A stretch of DNA of 64,000 bases from Sciurus carolinensis (taxonomy: Eukaryota > Chordata > Mammalia > Rodentia > Sciuridae), in the NCBI RefSeq assembly GCF_902686445.1, contig NC_062214.1:55835177-55899176 (forward strand). Direction: 5' to 3'. A program made the translations under genes and the position numbers. The notes under the pieces are model-generated. The model was not told the origin of the DNA. It saw only the letters and a program-made list of their open reading frames with translations, and searched no databases. Shown here one piece after another: positions 23,001 through 30,560 of the stretch. Each line of letters opens with the position of its first letter. Position 1 is the stretch's first letter.

Positions 23001-24774
23001 CTGCCCAGAGTCAGGTGGAGGGTTTGGGGATGGGGTAGAACAAGACCCCATGAAATTCAGAGAGATGTTGATAGGGAAGTTACAGTGTTTACCAAATCCT
23101 GCTCAAGGGAAAAGATCTGGTTGGAATGGGAGAGAAATAGCTTTTCAAAAAATAACACCTTTCATGCTAGGTCCTAAATTTATGGAGCCCTTTCAGTAGA
23201 GCCTACAGGTTGAAATAAAAACGTTTCAGATATTTGTGGGTGGTAGATACATAGCAGGGCAAGAAGAGGGGAGCCAGGAATGTTTGGAGTCTGGCCCTAG
23301 CCTTTTGAAGTCTGAACAGTCACCACCAGTCCCTTCCACAAACACCTCCATTTTAACACCCGGCTCTGGCACCATGGGTTACAGCTTGGTTTTCATAGTG
23401 GTGGTCCTTAGGGGACAGCTGAAGTCCTCTGCAGAGCCCAGCTCCACAGTTGTTACAGTTCTCAACCAGTACTAGTGGGTTGCTTTGCCAGTGTGGACAT
23501 ACCAATCCCAGGTGATGGCCAGGGGCTAGGTATTTGTGGGTCCCTGAGCAACAGTAAAAATGGAGGCCCATATGCTATATGTCTCCATATGCAAAAGTTA
23601 AGAATCAGACTAACAGATTAATAATTAAACTATGTTGTATCTTCCTATTTGACCATGGTAACTTTCAAAACGACCAGATTCCAGATTCAAATTTAGAATT
23701 CTTGGATTCTTTAGAGTTTTGCATTGGGATAGTGGCTGTGGTGGGAGGAGGAGGAGCCAGGTACCCTTTTATTTGTCCCATGAACTCTGCATTGTGGGGA
23801 GTCCCTGCACATGCTGGGTTTATCTCAGACCCTCCATCCCAACTCTGTTGATACTCCATGTAAACAGCCACTGCTTAACTTTTCCCTCAGGTCCAGGGGT
23901 GCTCATGCTGGGGTCGTGTCTCCCCAAAGGGGGATAGACACACACAGACCCTGAAAGTGGCTTGGGCCCTCTTGGGCAGAGAGTTGTAAGCATCTTCCTC
24001 TCCAGAGTGTGGTTAACTCCCACTGGCTGTGCACACTCCCCTTCCTCTGGAGAGGTTTGAGGCAAGAGGAGAGCTCTAAAGTGTGTGGTCCAGGGACCTC
24101 TTATCTGGGTCTAAGGGAGATTCAATCTACTTTGGGGTCAAGCTGATTCTAAGGTCAGTGAGGTTGTTTTGTTCACTTTGTAAAGACCATGATTGTCAGA
24201 AATAGTCCCTAGCACCTGTGGCACACATGAGATCAGGCTGGGGGCTTTGCCAGAAAGGCCAAGACCCTTCTCACTCCCTGAGGACTCCTCTCTGCTTCTC
24301 AGGCATTTCCTCCTTTTCAATGCTCCTGGGGCTCCTCCCCTGGCAACCTGTCTTCATTTGGTTTCTCTAAGTCCTGCCCCTACCCCAAGCTCAGTGCACA
24401 GTTCTAGGTGGGATCCGGGGAAAAGGATGCTGGGAAGGAGGCTCTGCTGGGAGCTCTCCCCATCTGCTGTCCTCGCTAAAAGGCATCCAGAAGCTGGGTG
24501 AGCTGAGAGAAGCTCCTGGTCAGCTGTACACACACGTGGGTGCTCTCCTGCTGTGATTAGACTTGCATAGATAGGGAAGGGGCAGGGCCGGGTAAGGGGG
24601 AATTGTATTCCTGAGACTAGCAGCACCATGTTCAGTAACCAGTACTCAGAACCCAATACTCAGCACCTACGGAGGAAATGAGACAATCATGGCAATGTCC
24701 TCACCTGAAACTTCTTCTGAGACGGCTGCAGTGATGACCCTCAGAGTCACAAAAATCAAGAGTAAAGTGGTCAT
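2318..24774 (-). CDS. ACAN: Aggrecan core protein, partial (coding exons 2-13; 3' exons outside window)
   Basis: Aggrecan is the large secreted chondroitin/keratan-sulphate proteoglycan of cartilage matrix. Its G1 domain binds hyaluronan together with link protein, and its sulphated region holds water to resist compression. Coding segments on the minus strand: 24774-24705, 22421-22038, 20994-20820, 19644-19517, 17830-17537, 16042-15638, 14653-14479, 13825-13698, 12429-12136, 9839-9624, 7121-3261, 2431-2318. All junctions are GT/AG and the frame is open throughout, about 2081 codons. Domain order is signal peptide, Ig V-set, Link 1, Link 2 (G1), interglobular domain, Link 3, Link 4 (G2), short KS segment, CS1 repeats, CS2, EGF-like. 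Exon sizes 384/175/128/294 (G1) and 175/128/294 (G2) show the known internal duplication. The second EGF, C-type lectin, CCP and C-terminal exons lie beyond the low-coordinate edge. No frameshift or premature stop was seen. Identification is by motif and recalled family structure; no search was run. Confidence 0.97.
2432..3260 (-). other. ACAN: ACAN intron 12
   Basis: 829 bp between the CS exon and the EGF exon. No extra exon was recognised. A MIR-like fragment lies near 3030-3190. Confidence 0.8.
3030..3190 (+). mobile_element. MIR fragment
   Basis: Old, diverged copy recognised by the core ATTTTATAGAGGAAGGCTCA and AGAGAAGTTAAGACTCTTGC, followed by a GTAGCTAATTTGTAATGGAA-type end. Confidence 0.6.
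3261..7121 (-). CDS. ACAN: ACAN exon 12: KS remnant plus chondroitin-sulphate domains CS1 and CS2
   Basis: A single uninterrupted 3861-bp exon (1287 codons, phase 1-1, residues about 757-2043). The first 40 or so residues ([10 protein letters not shown] to [10 protein letters not shown]) stand where the keratan-sulphate hexapeptide array would be; only a degenerate [13 protein letters not shown] stretch remains. CS1 follows, with 23 tandem units of about 20 residues at 6729-5335. CS2 comes next, with irregular Ser-Gly motifs such as SGLPSG and SGETSG. Ser-Gly dipeptides are the candidate xylosylation sites. Four CS2 aggrecanase motifs are intact: SELE|GRGT (5130-5107), KEEE|GLGS (about 4585-4560), TAQE|AGEG (about 4265-4235) and SQE|LGQR (about 3965-3935). 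The acceptor is CTCCAG before 7121 and the donor TTTCAG|GTATTG. Confidence 0.97.
5335..6729 (-). repeat. ACAN: CS1 coding tandem repeat in ACAN exon 12, 23 units of about 60 bp
   Basis: 1395 bp divides into 23 units with consensus near [20 protein letters not shown]. Units 1-9 and 11-17 are 60 bp, unit 10 is 57, unit 18 is 66, units 19-22 are 63 and unit 23 is 60. Length changes are all multiples of three. Units 3-8 (6609-6250) are nearly identical at base level and carry PTG instead of PSG; units 9, 11-13 and 18 also lack PSG. The human equivalent is the polymorphic 57-bp CS1 VNTR. Confidence 0.93.
7490..7580 (+). mobile_element. MER5A-like hAT-Charlie MITE fragment
   Basis: CAGCAGCATCAGCATCCTTT followed by GGGGGCTTGATGGAGAATCA and CCCAGATCCCAGCCCAGCCT resembles the MER5A consensus. 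Family name from memory. Confidence 0.6.
8022..8105. repeat. Compound microsatellite (TC)n(TA)n
   Basis: About 20 TC repeats pass directly into about 14 TA repeats and then a degraded TATATGTATA stretch. Short reading frames through it are artefacts. Confidence 0.95.
8885..8985 (+). mobile_element. ID SINE
   Basis: GAGCTGGGGAGATAGCTCAG, GAGTGCTTGCCTTGCAAGCA and GGGTTCGATCCCCAGCACCA, then a poly-A tail. The tRNA-like A and B boxes mark it as an ID element. Confidence 0.93.
9624..9839 (-). CDS. ACAN: ACAN exon 11: linker after G2, start of KS-attachment region
   Basis: 216 bp (72 codons), phase 1-1, residues about 685-756. Acidic and Thr/Pro-rich, it contains [20 protein letters not shown] and then [20 protein letters not shown], which is aggrecan-specific. 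An NQT sequon is present. It is shorter than the recalled human exon, lacking about nine residues before [11 protein letters not shown]. The acceptor is CCTTCAG before 9839 and the donor CCAG|GTCAGT. Being 1-1 symmetric, its skipping would keep the frame. Confidence 0.93.
10536..10980 (+). mobile_element. MaLR-like solo LTR fossil
   Basis: Starts TGTTATGATTTGGGTATAGA and ends CTGACTAACACA, giving TG...CA termini. Internal GATTGGACTGTGAGGACTCT and ATGAGCCAAAATAAATCTTC resemble mammalian MST/MLT-type LTRs, including the polyadenylation region. No internal retroviral genes are present. Confidence 0.65.
11000..11275 (+). mobile_element. Unnamed LTR-like repeat fragment
   Basis: CCTCAATAGTGCCACCACCT and GGAGACATCCAAACTATGAA resemble a rodent interspersed repeat seen in many introns. 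The family cannot be named by eye. Confidence 0.4.
11340..11560. mobile_element. L1-like 3' fragment
   Basis: TTATTATAGATCCACAGGAA and GTTGCAAAGACACTCAACTT resemble old L1M 3' sequence. Diverged; orientation uncertain. Confidence 0.45.
11750..11905 (+). mobile_element. MIR fragment
   Basis: Core TATAGATGAAGCAGAGGAAA, then GTCCAGGGTCACAGAGCTAT and TAAGTAGCAGAGCCATAATT. Confidence 0.75.
12136..12429 (-). CDS. ACAN: ACAN exon 10: G2 Link module 4
   Basis: 294 bp, phase 1-1, residues about 587-684. It starts [20 protein letters not shown] and ends with the RHHAFCFQG stretch. Four Link cysteines (EYCES, DKCYAGW, PACGG, AFCF) and sequons NAT and NQT are present. The acceptor is CCCCCAG before 12429 and the donor CCAAG|GTATGA. 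Its length equals exon 6, its G1 counterpart. Confidence 0.95.
12880..13040 (+). mobile_element. MIR element
   Basis: Nearly complete: TGTGCTTTTCATACACGTTT, CCCCATTTTATAGACAAGAA, AACTGAGACCTAGAGAGGTT and AAGTGATTTTCCCAGGGTCC. Confidence 0.8.
13295..13460 (-). mobile_element. Diverged B1-ID composite SINE
   Basis: Minus-oriented copy with TCTGAGCTACATCCCCAACT and GAGACAGGGTCTGGCTAAGT, then CTTCAGCCTCCCAAGTAGTA; older than the other copies. Confidence 0.75.
13698..13825 (-). CDS. ACAN: ACAN exon 9: G2 Link module 3, second part
   Basis: 128 bp, residues about 544-586. It encodes [20 protein letters not shown] and continues to [14 protein letters not shown], providing the last two cysteines of Link 3. 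The acceptor is TTTGCAG before 13825. The donor GAGG|GTACAG at 13698/13697 is weaker than the other donors in this gene (GTACAG instead of GTGAG or GTAAG). Confidence 0.94.
13826..14478 (-). other. ACAN: ACAN intron 8
   Basis: 653 bp, GC-rich and free of recognised repeats. It is the shortest intron in the window. Confidence 0.8.
14479..14653 (-). CDS. ACAN: ACAN exon 8: G2 Link module 3, first part
   Basis: 175 bp, residues about 486-543. It begins [20 protein letters not shown] and ends with [11 protein letters not shown], closely paralleling exon 4. The acceptor is CCCAG before 14653 and the donor GTCAG|GTGAAG at 14479. G2 keeps the Link fold but in known aggrecans does not bind hyaluronan; it is linked to folding and secretion quality control. 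Confidence 0.95.
14654..15637 (-). other. ACAN: ACAN intron 7
   Basis: 984 bp containing an old hAT-type MITE; otherwise nothing recognised. Confidence 0.8.
14960..15260 (+). mobile_element. hAT-Charlie-type MITE fossil
   Basis: AAAGGGCTAGGTAGTAACTA, TTTCAGGCATCGTGGGCCAT and, near the end, GGTTTGCTGACCAGTTTGTG match the family whose ends read TTTCTGTAAAGGGCCAGATA. A shorter relative lies at 19845-20060. Confidence 0.55.
15638..16042 (-). CDS. ACAN: ACAN exon 7: interglobular domain with MMP and aggrecanase sites
   Basis: 405 bp, residues about 351-485, the extended linker between G1 and G2. The MMP site [12 protein letters not shown] lies at 16031-15996 with the scissile bond after residue 360. 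The ADAMTS aggrecanase site [10 protein letters not shown] lies at 15935-15906 with the bond after residue 392; both positions equal the classic sites once the 19-residue signal peptide is counted. NIT and NRT sequons are present. The neo-terminus is ARGN, as I recall it in rodents, instead of human ARGS. Short insertions relative to recalled human sequence (EES in the [11 protein letters not shown] stretch and about six residues near [11 protein letters not shown]) make the exon longer. Confidence 0.95.
16195..16500. mobile_element. MER2-like Tigger (TcMar) MITE
   Basis: One end reads CAGTCTTCCCTTGGTATCCA and the other GGTTGGATACCCAGGGATAC, an imperfect inverted repeat. Internal GGGAATAATGACAAGAAAAA and ATCTGTACATGTTCAGGACA match the Tigger/MER2 body as I recall it. 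Confidence 0.7.
17190..17275 (+). mobile_element. MIR fragment
   Basis: CCCATTAAACAGATAAGGCA, GTGAGGCTCAGGGCCTTTCC and GAACTGTGATTCAAACCTAA. Confidence 0.65.
17537..17830 (-). CDS. ACAN: ACAN exon 6: G1 Link module 2
   Basis: 294 bp, phase 1-1, residues about 253-350: a complete Link module in one exon. It starts [20 protein letters not shown] and ends [11 protein letters not shown]. Four cysteines (NECKR, DMCSAGW, PNCGG, AICY) and an NQT sequon are visible. Modules 1 and 2 together form the hyaluronan-binding face of G1. The acceptor is TTCACAG before 17830 and the donor is CACAG|GTGGGG. Confidence 0.96.
18232..18334 (-). mobile_element. ID SINE
   Basis: Poly-T then CAATGGGGATTTGAACTCCG and CATGCTAGGCAAGCACCCAA; reverse-oriented ID with diverged promoter boxes. 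Confidence 0.8.
19069..19166 (-). mobile_element. ID SINE
   Basis: A 25-base poly-T is followed by CACATGCTAAGTAGGCAATC and CTACTGAGCTACATCCCAGC. Confidence 0.85.
19517..19644 (-). CDS. ACAN: ACAN exon 5: G1 Link module 1, second part
   Basis: 128 bp, residues about 210-252. It encodes [20 protein letters not shown] and continues through [14 protein letters not shown], giving the last two Link-module cysteines and one NET sequon. The acceptor is GGCAG before 19644 and the donor is GGAG|G followed by GTGAGT at 19516. Its length matches exon 9 exactly, reflecting the G1/G2 duplication. Confidence 0.95.
19845..20060 (+). mobile_element. hAT-Charlie-type MITE fossil
   Basis: TTTCTGTAAAAGGTCAGAGA, AGTAAATATCTTAGGTTTTG, CCCAATAAAACTTTATTTAC and GGATTTGGCCTGTGGGCCAT fit a common mammalian hAT MITE; exact MER number not assigned. 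Confidence 0.7.
20070..20215 (+). mobile_element. MIR element
   Basis: CTAATGAGGCAGGTGCTATG, GACACTGAGGCCCAGAGATG and TTGTCCAAGGTCACATTGCT. Confidence 0.75.
20820..20994 (-). CDS. ACAN: ACAN exon 4: G1 Link module 1, first part
   Basis: 175 bp, the canonical length for this exon, residues about 152-209. It reads [20 protein letters not shown] and continues to [11 protein letters not shown], the start of a hyaluronan-binding Link module. Two of the module's four cysteines (in RACLQN and HQCDAGW) are here. The acceptor is TGGCAG before 20994; the donor GTGAG|GTGAGC at 20820 splits the Arg codon completed by exon 5. It is the G1 counterpart of exon 8. Confidence 0.96.
20995..22037 (-). other. 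ACAN: ACAN intron 3
   Basis: 1043 bp, with one composite SINE; a degraded MIR-like stretch may lie around 21720-21960. Confidence 0.8.
21205..21411 (-). mobile_element. B1-ID composite SINE
   Basis: Poly-T, CCACTGAGCTTCATCCGCAG, TTTGAGACAGGGTCTCACTA and GTTGCTGGGATTACAGGCTT. Confidence 0.9.
22038..22421 (-). CDS. ACAN: ACAN exon 3: G1 immunoglobulin V-set domain
   Basis: 384 bp, phase 1 in and out, residues about 24-151. It starts with the conserved [20 protein letters not shown] and ends in [10 protein letters not shown]. The Ig cysteines are in IPCYFID and YRCEVMHG; an N-glycosylation sequon (NDS) lies just before YRCEV. In aggrecan this fold binds link protein and stabilises the complex with hyaluronan. 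The acceptor is CACAG before 22421; using the AG two bases later would create an in-frame stop, which fixes the boundary. The donor is AAAG|GTGAGG. Confidence 0.96.
22422..24704 (-). other. ACAN: ACAN intron 2
   Basis: 2.3 kb between the signal-peptide and Ig exons. No young repeat and no coding exon recognised. A degraded MITE-like stretch may lie at 22580-22740. Confidence 0.75.
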
Positions 24775-24781
24775 AGTTCAC
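24705..24781 (-). CDS. ACAN: ACAN exon 2: leader end, start codon and signal peptide
   Basis: The acceptor is TTCCAG before 24781. Seven leader bases (GTGAACT) precede ATG at 24774-24772. The 70 coding bases give residues 1-23, starting [17 protein letters not shown], a hydrophobic secretory signal that differs from the recalled human one at only a few positions. Cleavage is expected after about residue 16-19. The donor TTTCAG|GTGAGG at 24705/24704 leaves phase 1. The start is chosen because it is the only ATG ahead of the signal peptide and matches the family start. Confidence 0.95.
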
Positions 24782-25029
24782 CTGGAAGAGGGCAGGCAGA
24801 GGCGTTATTTGGACAGTTAATGTATGTGAGGTGGAGGAGGGTCATGTGATCTACTGCGCAAGGTGCTAAACTTCACACCCAAGGATCTCAAATCACATCC
24901 AGGCAAGGATGTGGTGTGGCAGGCATTCTGTGAGAATATTTCTTCACAAAACTTTTACAGATTTTTTAAATTAGAGCTAAGCCTAACCTCCCATGTTCTA
25001 GTCAGCAAAGAGACTCATTGCAGTGACTT

Positions 25030-26090
25030 CCTTTGATGGTTAATGTTATGAATCAACTTGATTGGGCCCCGGAGTACCCAGGCATTTTGTCAAACATTGT
25101 TCAGGATATGTCTGTGAAGGCATTTCTGGGTGAGGTTAGCATTTTAATCTGTAGAGTGAATAAAGCAATGACCTTCCCCAGAGGGGATGGGCCTCACCTA
25201 ATCAGCGAAGGCTTGAATAGAGCCAAAGACTCATGCTCCCCTGAATAAGAGGGAATTTGTCTTTCCCATCATTTATGAGCTTGGTTGTTGTCTTTTTCTC
25301 TCCTTAGGGACTTGAACTGAAACACTGGCTCTTCCCAGGTCTTGAGTCAGAAGGCTTTCAAACCTTAAATACCCTATCAGCTCTCCTGTCTCCACCTTAC
25401 CAAGTTTCCTTGCAGATCTTGGGGCCTGCCAACCTCCATAATTGTGCAGATAGTTCCTAATAATTCATCAATCAATCAATAAATCTCCTCTCTCTCTCTC
25501 TTCACACACATGCACACAAAGAATCTTCTGCCATATAATGACATTTCAGTCAACATTGAACCATATATACAATGGTGGCCCCATAAAATTACATTGGAGA
25601 TGAAAAACTCCTAGTGCCTGGTGACACTGTAGCCAGTGTAAAGTCATAGCATAGCATGTCACTCACTTGTTGGTGATGATGCTAGTATCAACTGATCTAC
25701 TGTGCTGCCAGTTGTATAAAAGTATGGCTATACCATTATGCATGGTAGATAATGCTTGCTAATGCTAATAAATGACTGCTACTGGTTTTTATTTCCTAGA
25801 AAATACTTTCAGTTATATTTTATCTTGGCACGTGTTTCTACATATGAAAATCATGTTTACTGCAAAACAATATGCTGTGGTACACCAGCAGCAGCCTCAT
25901 GCATCAGGTGTACATGTCCCTTCATTGCATCAAGAGGCCAAGTGCAGTGATTGACCTAGACCATGTAGGTTGTGTTAGTACACTGTATGATGATTGCACG
26001 ATGACAAAATCGCCCAACAACAGAGTTCTTGTTAAAAGACTCCTCTCTTTCTCTTTCTATCTCATTTGTTTCTGTGGAGAACCTTAATAT
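25030..26090 (+). mobile_element. Nested pair of ancient interspersed repeats
   Basis: 25033-25512 (TTTGATGGTTAATGTTATGA to a CT/CA-rich end) and 26067-26085 (TTTCTGTGGAGAACC) look like two halves of one old mammalian repeat. Between them, at about 25520-26035, is a second element with ATAATGACATTTCAGTCAAC at one end and GACAAAATCGCCCAACAACA at the other. Families recognised by resemblance but not named. Confidence 0.5.
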
Positions 26091-26171
26091 AATCCTCCAG
26101 GTCCAGAGAAGTGATGAGTCACCCAGTGTCCTTAATGGAAACTGAGTCTGCCACTAACTTCAAATCCAGGG

Positions 26172-26366
26172 ATCCAACCAGGTGTGGTGGCACATGCCTG
26201 TAATCTCAGTGACTTGGGGGGCTGAGGCAGCAGGATTGCAAATTCAAGGCCAACCTAAGCAACTTAACAAGACCCTGTCTCAAAATAAAAAATAAAAAGG
26301 GTTGGGGATGTGGCTCAGTGATACGGCACCCTGAGTTCAATCCCCAGTACAAAACAACAACAAAAA
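26172..26366 (+). mobile_element. B1-ID composite SINE
   Basis: CCAGGTGTGGTGGCACATGC, CTGTAATCTCAGTGACTTGG, GTTGGGGATGTGGCTCAGTG, then a CAA-rich tail. Plus-oriented. Confidence 0.93.
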
Positions 26367-27423
26367 TCTAGGCATCCTACATGTTTTAGAATGGACTGTG
26401 CACCAAGATTTCAGGCAAGACTTGTGTGGTCCATATTGGGGAAAGAAAGCTTTTGAGTAGACTGTGGGAAGAACAGATTCATAATTTAGGAGACAAATGG
26501 GAATCTAGGATTCCTGTAGCCCTCCTGCTGGCCCAAACACAACTTCATGTGAATTAGAAAGACAAGCCTTCCTCTTTGTCTCGTGCTGGGCAACTGTTGA
26601 CAGGTATTCAGATCAGTGACAGTTGCCGTGTCAAGGGCATCCCCTGCACAATTGGGACTGTGACTCTAGTCTGCCAGCACAGGTAGACCCTGAGAAGACT
26701 CAACTGAATATACCAGCCACTATCCAGGGCTGTGTCTCTCGTCTTGGCTGCACGTGGGAACCACTACGCACACCTGAGGCCTGCCCTCCACCACCTGTGA
26801 ATGAGGATGTTCCCCAAGTTGTCCTGTTGGATGGACCTGTCCTGGTACCTACCCTGCCCTCTGCTCTGGGCCATGAGTATTTTCTTTTAGGAAGCATTTT
26901 CTTCACAGGGAAAGGAAACCCTGGAGTGAATGGAGGACCTGCAACTCAGGCAAAGAAGGGAGCTTGCAGAAGCTGAGAGCCACGCTCCGCCGAGGTATCC
27001 CCAACGACCACTCTGTTGGCCCAGCAGGTGTCGCTCTTGGCTCAGTCCCCACTGGATGGGACAAGATGGATTTGGAGATGAGAGGAGCATCCTGTGGGTC
27101 ACTGGGGGGTGGGGTGGGGTAGTCATTGGTGTCCTGCCTAGGGAGAGGGACCTTGAGGACCCAGAACTCTGGGTGACCCTTTCCTGCCTTTTTGATGTGT
27201 GACATCCTTCTACCATCTGACCTCCACTCATGCCACATAGGTTGGTCTCCTGAGAAATGAGAGCTCTCTGTGTAGGTGCTGCTGGGGGTATAGAGATACA
27301 CATGTGAGGCACATGGCCCTCAGACCACAGGAAGTCTAGAAAATTCCCAAGTTCTGGGAAGTAGTCCCTTGCCTCTTCTTAAGGATTTTTCTACTTAGAG
27401 GCTGCCTTTAGAAACCATCTCTG

Positions 27424-27647
27424 GGCTGGGCACTGTGGCACATGCCTGTAATCCCAGCGGCTTGGGAGACAGGAGGATCATGAGTTCAAAGCCAGCCTTA
27501 GCAATGGTGGCAAGGCACTAAGCAACTCAGTGAGACCCTTCCTCTAAATAAAATACAAAATAGAGCTGGGGATGTGGCTCAGTGGTTGAGTGCCCCTGAG
27601 TTCAATCCCTGGTACTAAAACAACAATCACAACAACAACAACAACAA
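27424..27647 (+). mobile_element. B1-ID composite SINE
   Basis: TGGGCACTGTGGCACATGCC, AGCAACTCAGTGAGACCCTT, GAGCTGGGGATGTGGCTCAG and a (CAA)n tail. Confidence 0.93.
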
Positions 27648-28334
27648 ACCATCTCTGGGGCTCCAGGCCTGGCCCTAAAGAGGCCGCTGGGTTGTGGGGC
27701 TCTCTTCAAGCCTGGTGTGACTGACTTTGGCCGAGAAACAGTTCCCTGGAGGGCTGAGGAGAGTCAGAGAGCAAGGTGTCCTCTCCAGTCTGGGGAGGGG
27801 GTCTAGACTCCAGGCTCCCCTCTTCCCAGAGCCTCAGGGATTTATGTTCAGACACAAGGCCCGCCTGTTCTTCGCTCAGAACACAGCTCACTGGGAAGTT
27901 TTGTGTATGTTTTCGGAGTTGTGTTTCTTCCCTCCCTCTCTGAACAAGCCGGACATTGTCTGGGGATGCAGTGGTTCTCTGTGGGGCTTGGGTCCGCTCT
28001 GTTTTGCTCCCTGGCCTAGACCAGGAAATGGGAAGGAATGAAAAGGGGAGTGGGGGGAGGGCTAGGGTAGCCATGGAGTAGGCAAGAGAAACTAATTTTA
28101 TTTCTTCTTATTTTTTTTAAGACAAATTTTGGGATAGAAATATTGTAATAAATATGCTCTTGTGTTTGTGTTTTCTCAGCTGTAAAGAAAATAGGGAGAA
28201 ATTCCATTCTGTCTGGGTTCCAAGTGTCTCTGGGACTCACTGAGTCTTTTATGTGAGGAGACTGACTTTGCCAGCGCAAGCCTGGTGGCCAGGAGCCCTT
28301 TCTCCAGGGGAAGCAAAGGGAGGCAGTGGTGAGG

Positions 28335-28880
28335 AGCTTTAGGTAATGAGGGGCTGTAGATGGAGAGGGGTGTAGGTGGTGAGGGTGTAGGTGATGAGGG
28401 CTGTAGGTGGCAAGGGGTGTAGGTGATGGGGGCTGTCGGTGGTGAGGGGTGTGGGTGGTGAGGGTGTAGGTGGCGAGGGGTGTAGGTGATGAGGGGTGTA
28501 GGTGGCGAGGGGTGTAGGTGATGGGGGTTGTAGATGGTGAGGGGTGTAGGTGATGAGGGGTGTAGGTGGTGAGGGGTGTAGGTGATAGGGGTTGTAGGTG
28601 GTGAGGGGTGTAGGTGATGAGGGGTGTAGGTGGTGAGGGTCTCTAGGTGGTGAGGGGTGTAGGTGGTGAGGGGTGTGGGTGGTGAGGGTCTCTAGGTGAT
28701 GAGGGATGTGGGTGGTGAGGAGTGTAGGTGATGAGGGTTGTTGGTGATGAGGATTGTGGTGAAGAGCTGTAGGTGGTAAGGGTCTCTAGGTGGTGAGAGT
28801 CTCTAGGTGGTGAGAGTCTCTAGGTGGTGAAGGCTGTAGGTGATGGGGGGCTGTTGTGAGGAGTTGGAGGTGGTGAGGGG
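28335..28880. repeat. G-rich minisatellite, unit about 16-18 bp
   Basis: About 30 tandem variants of GTAGGTGGTGAGGGGT and GTAGGTGATGAGGGGT, with subtypes containing GGGTCTCTAGGTGGTGAG near the high-coordinate end. It lies in intron 1. The G-rich strand is the plus strand, which is the template strand for ACAN transcription. Confidence 0.93.
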
Positions 28881-29119
28881 TTATCTGGTCCCTGGAGGAG
28901 GAAGAAAGGGAGGGCCTGAGATAGAGAGTAAGGAGGAACACAGGGTGCAAGGCGTGGCTGCGGGCTGAGGGCTGGGCGAGATCCCTGTGAGTCTGCCTGG
29001 CTGATCCTGAAGGAGCTGGCTTCCTTAGGGGAGAATTACAAGGAGACTTGGCTGGGGAAAGTAAGCATGCTTGTGCTTTTCAGCTGAGCTGAGGCTGTGC
29101 ATTTCTGTGCATATGTGTG

Positions 29120-29122
29120 TGA

Positions 29123-29170
<48 letters not shown>
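29120..29170. repeat. (GT)n microsatellite
   Basis: About 23 uninterrupted GT units. Confidence 0.97.
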
Positions 29171-30299
29171 CATAGTTGGAGACAGGAAAACCCGACGCCT
29201 CCATGTCAGCTGAACTCCATGCCCTGATTGTCGACCTGGCCACAGCTTTTGGCCTTGATTCCATCAGATCATAGGAGTGCACGGGCAGCTCATAACTCGC
29301 CTTGAATTCCTCTTCCAGCAATATGTACGGTGGAGGCCCTGAGTTCTGGCTCCCAGGCCTGGCGGGTCACCACAGGACCCACCCCACACCTGTTTCACAG
29401 ATGCAGTGAGATAATGTGCCATTCTGTTCTCCCGCCTCAGGGCAGCCACTGTGTCTTTAGCACTGTACCCACACGAGCCTGGCACTCAGCAGGCACCTCC
29501 ACGTTGTCACTCTCCTCCCACCTCCCACTCTGTCAGGCCTAAGTGAGCCTCTCAGAGTCTGGAGATTGGAAGACAGTTTAGCGGTTATAAAGAGGTTTCC
29601 TGTCCCAGGATGAGAGTTGGACCAGATGACTTTCCATAAAGAATAAAACTGCTTTCGTTTCAAAAACAACATCACCATCTTCCCAAACATTTGGAAAATA
29701 AGGGAAGGTAGAAAAAAGAATCACTATAATCCTCCATCCTAATCCAATCATTACTGGTGTTTTGAGTTTTTCTTCTGGTCTTTTTCCTTAGGCATTTACT
29801 GGGCTATTTGTTCTTTGTAACATCATATTTTGGCCTCCTATTTGCCTTTTCCACAGAACATAGTGGACAAATGACTTTTTTTGGTTCCTTCAGAATGTAT
29901 GATTATAGGGCTTTACAATCACAGCTTCCCTGCTAGGAATCCTGCCCAGGTGGCCTGGGCAGGTGGTCTTCAGCCTCTTTCTGATTGGCAGGTGTTAATT
30001 CCCTAACAAGGTGGCCCATTTCATCACTGGGCAGCTCTAAGTCTGCTCTGGATTTTCCAAGATGGGGTGGAAGTGGTCCACCCCCATTGTAACTTCTCCC
30101 ATGGGTTCCAACATCAGAGGCCATACAAAACACATCACCTCCTCTTTCACAGGGCCCATGACAGATCTCCAGGGCTCCCATCTGATGTTCTCCCATGGAG
30201 GCATTCCTGGTGTTTCCAATCAGCCCTTCCTTCTGTGACTTCTAGGTCTTTCTTTCCTTCCTGGAGCCACAGAAAGATTTTTATTACACCTTAGTGAAC

Positions 30300-30400
30300 A
30301 TCATTTCCAATTCCTTCATTTTACAGATGGAAACTGAGGCTCATGGAGGTCACATGTTTTGCTCAAGGCCACATCGTAGGTTGGAGGTAGAGGCAGAACC
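30300..30400 (+). mobile_element. MIR fragment
   Basis: TTCATTTTACAGATGGAAAC, TGAGGCTCATGGAGGTCACA and TTTGCTCAAGGCCACATCGT. Confidence 0.75.
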
Positions 30401-30449
30401 AAAGCCCAGTTCTAAGGACCTGTCCTTCATAATTTCGAGCTAGTTTTAG

Positions 30450-30560
30450 AAGGTAGTGACTGTTTGTCTTGTTCCCCTTGGTCTTCCTTGCACCCAGCAT
30501 GGTATTTTGCACAGAGAAAGGCAAGCAGAAAATATCTGCTGAATTAATGCATAAATAAGT
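30450..30560 (+). mobile_element. L2 3' end fragment
   Basis: GACTGTTTGTCTTGTTCCCC, TTGCACCCAGCATGGTATTT and ATCTGCTGAATTAATGCATA resemble the L2 3' terminus. Confidence 0.6.

Noticed and set aside
28335..28880. Regularly spaced repeats resembling a CRISPR array
   Set aside because: Units are contiguous with no unique spacers, and the host is a mammal; it is a minisatellite.
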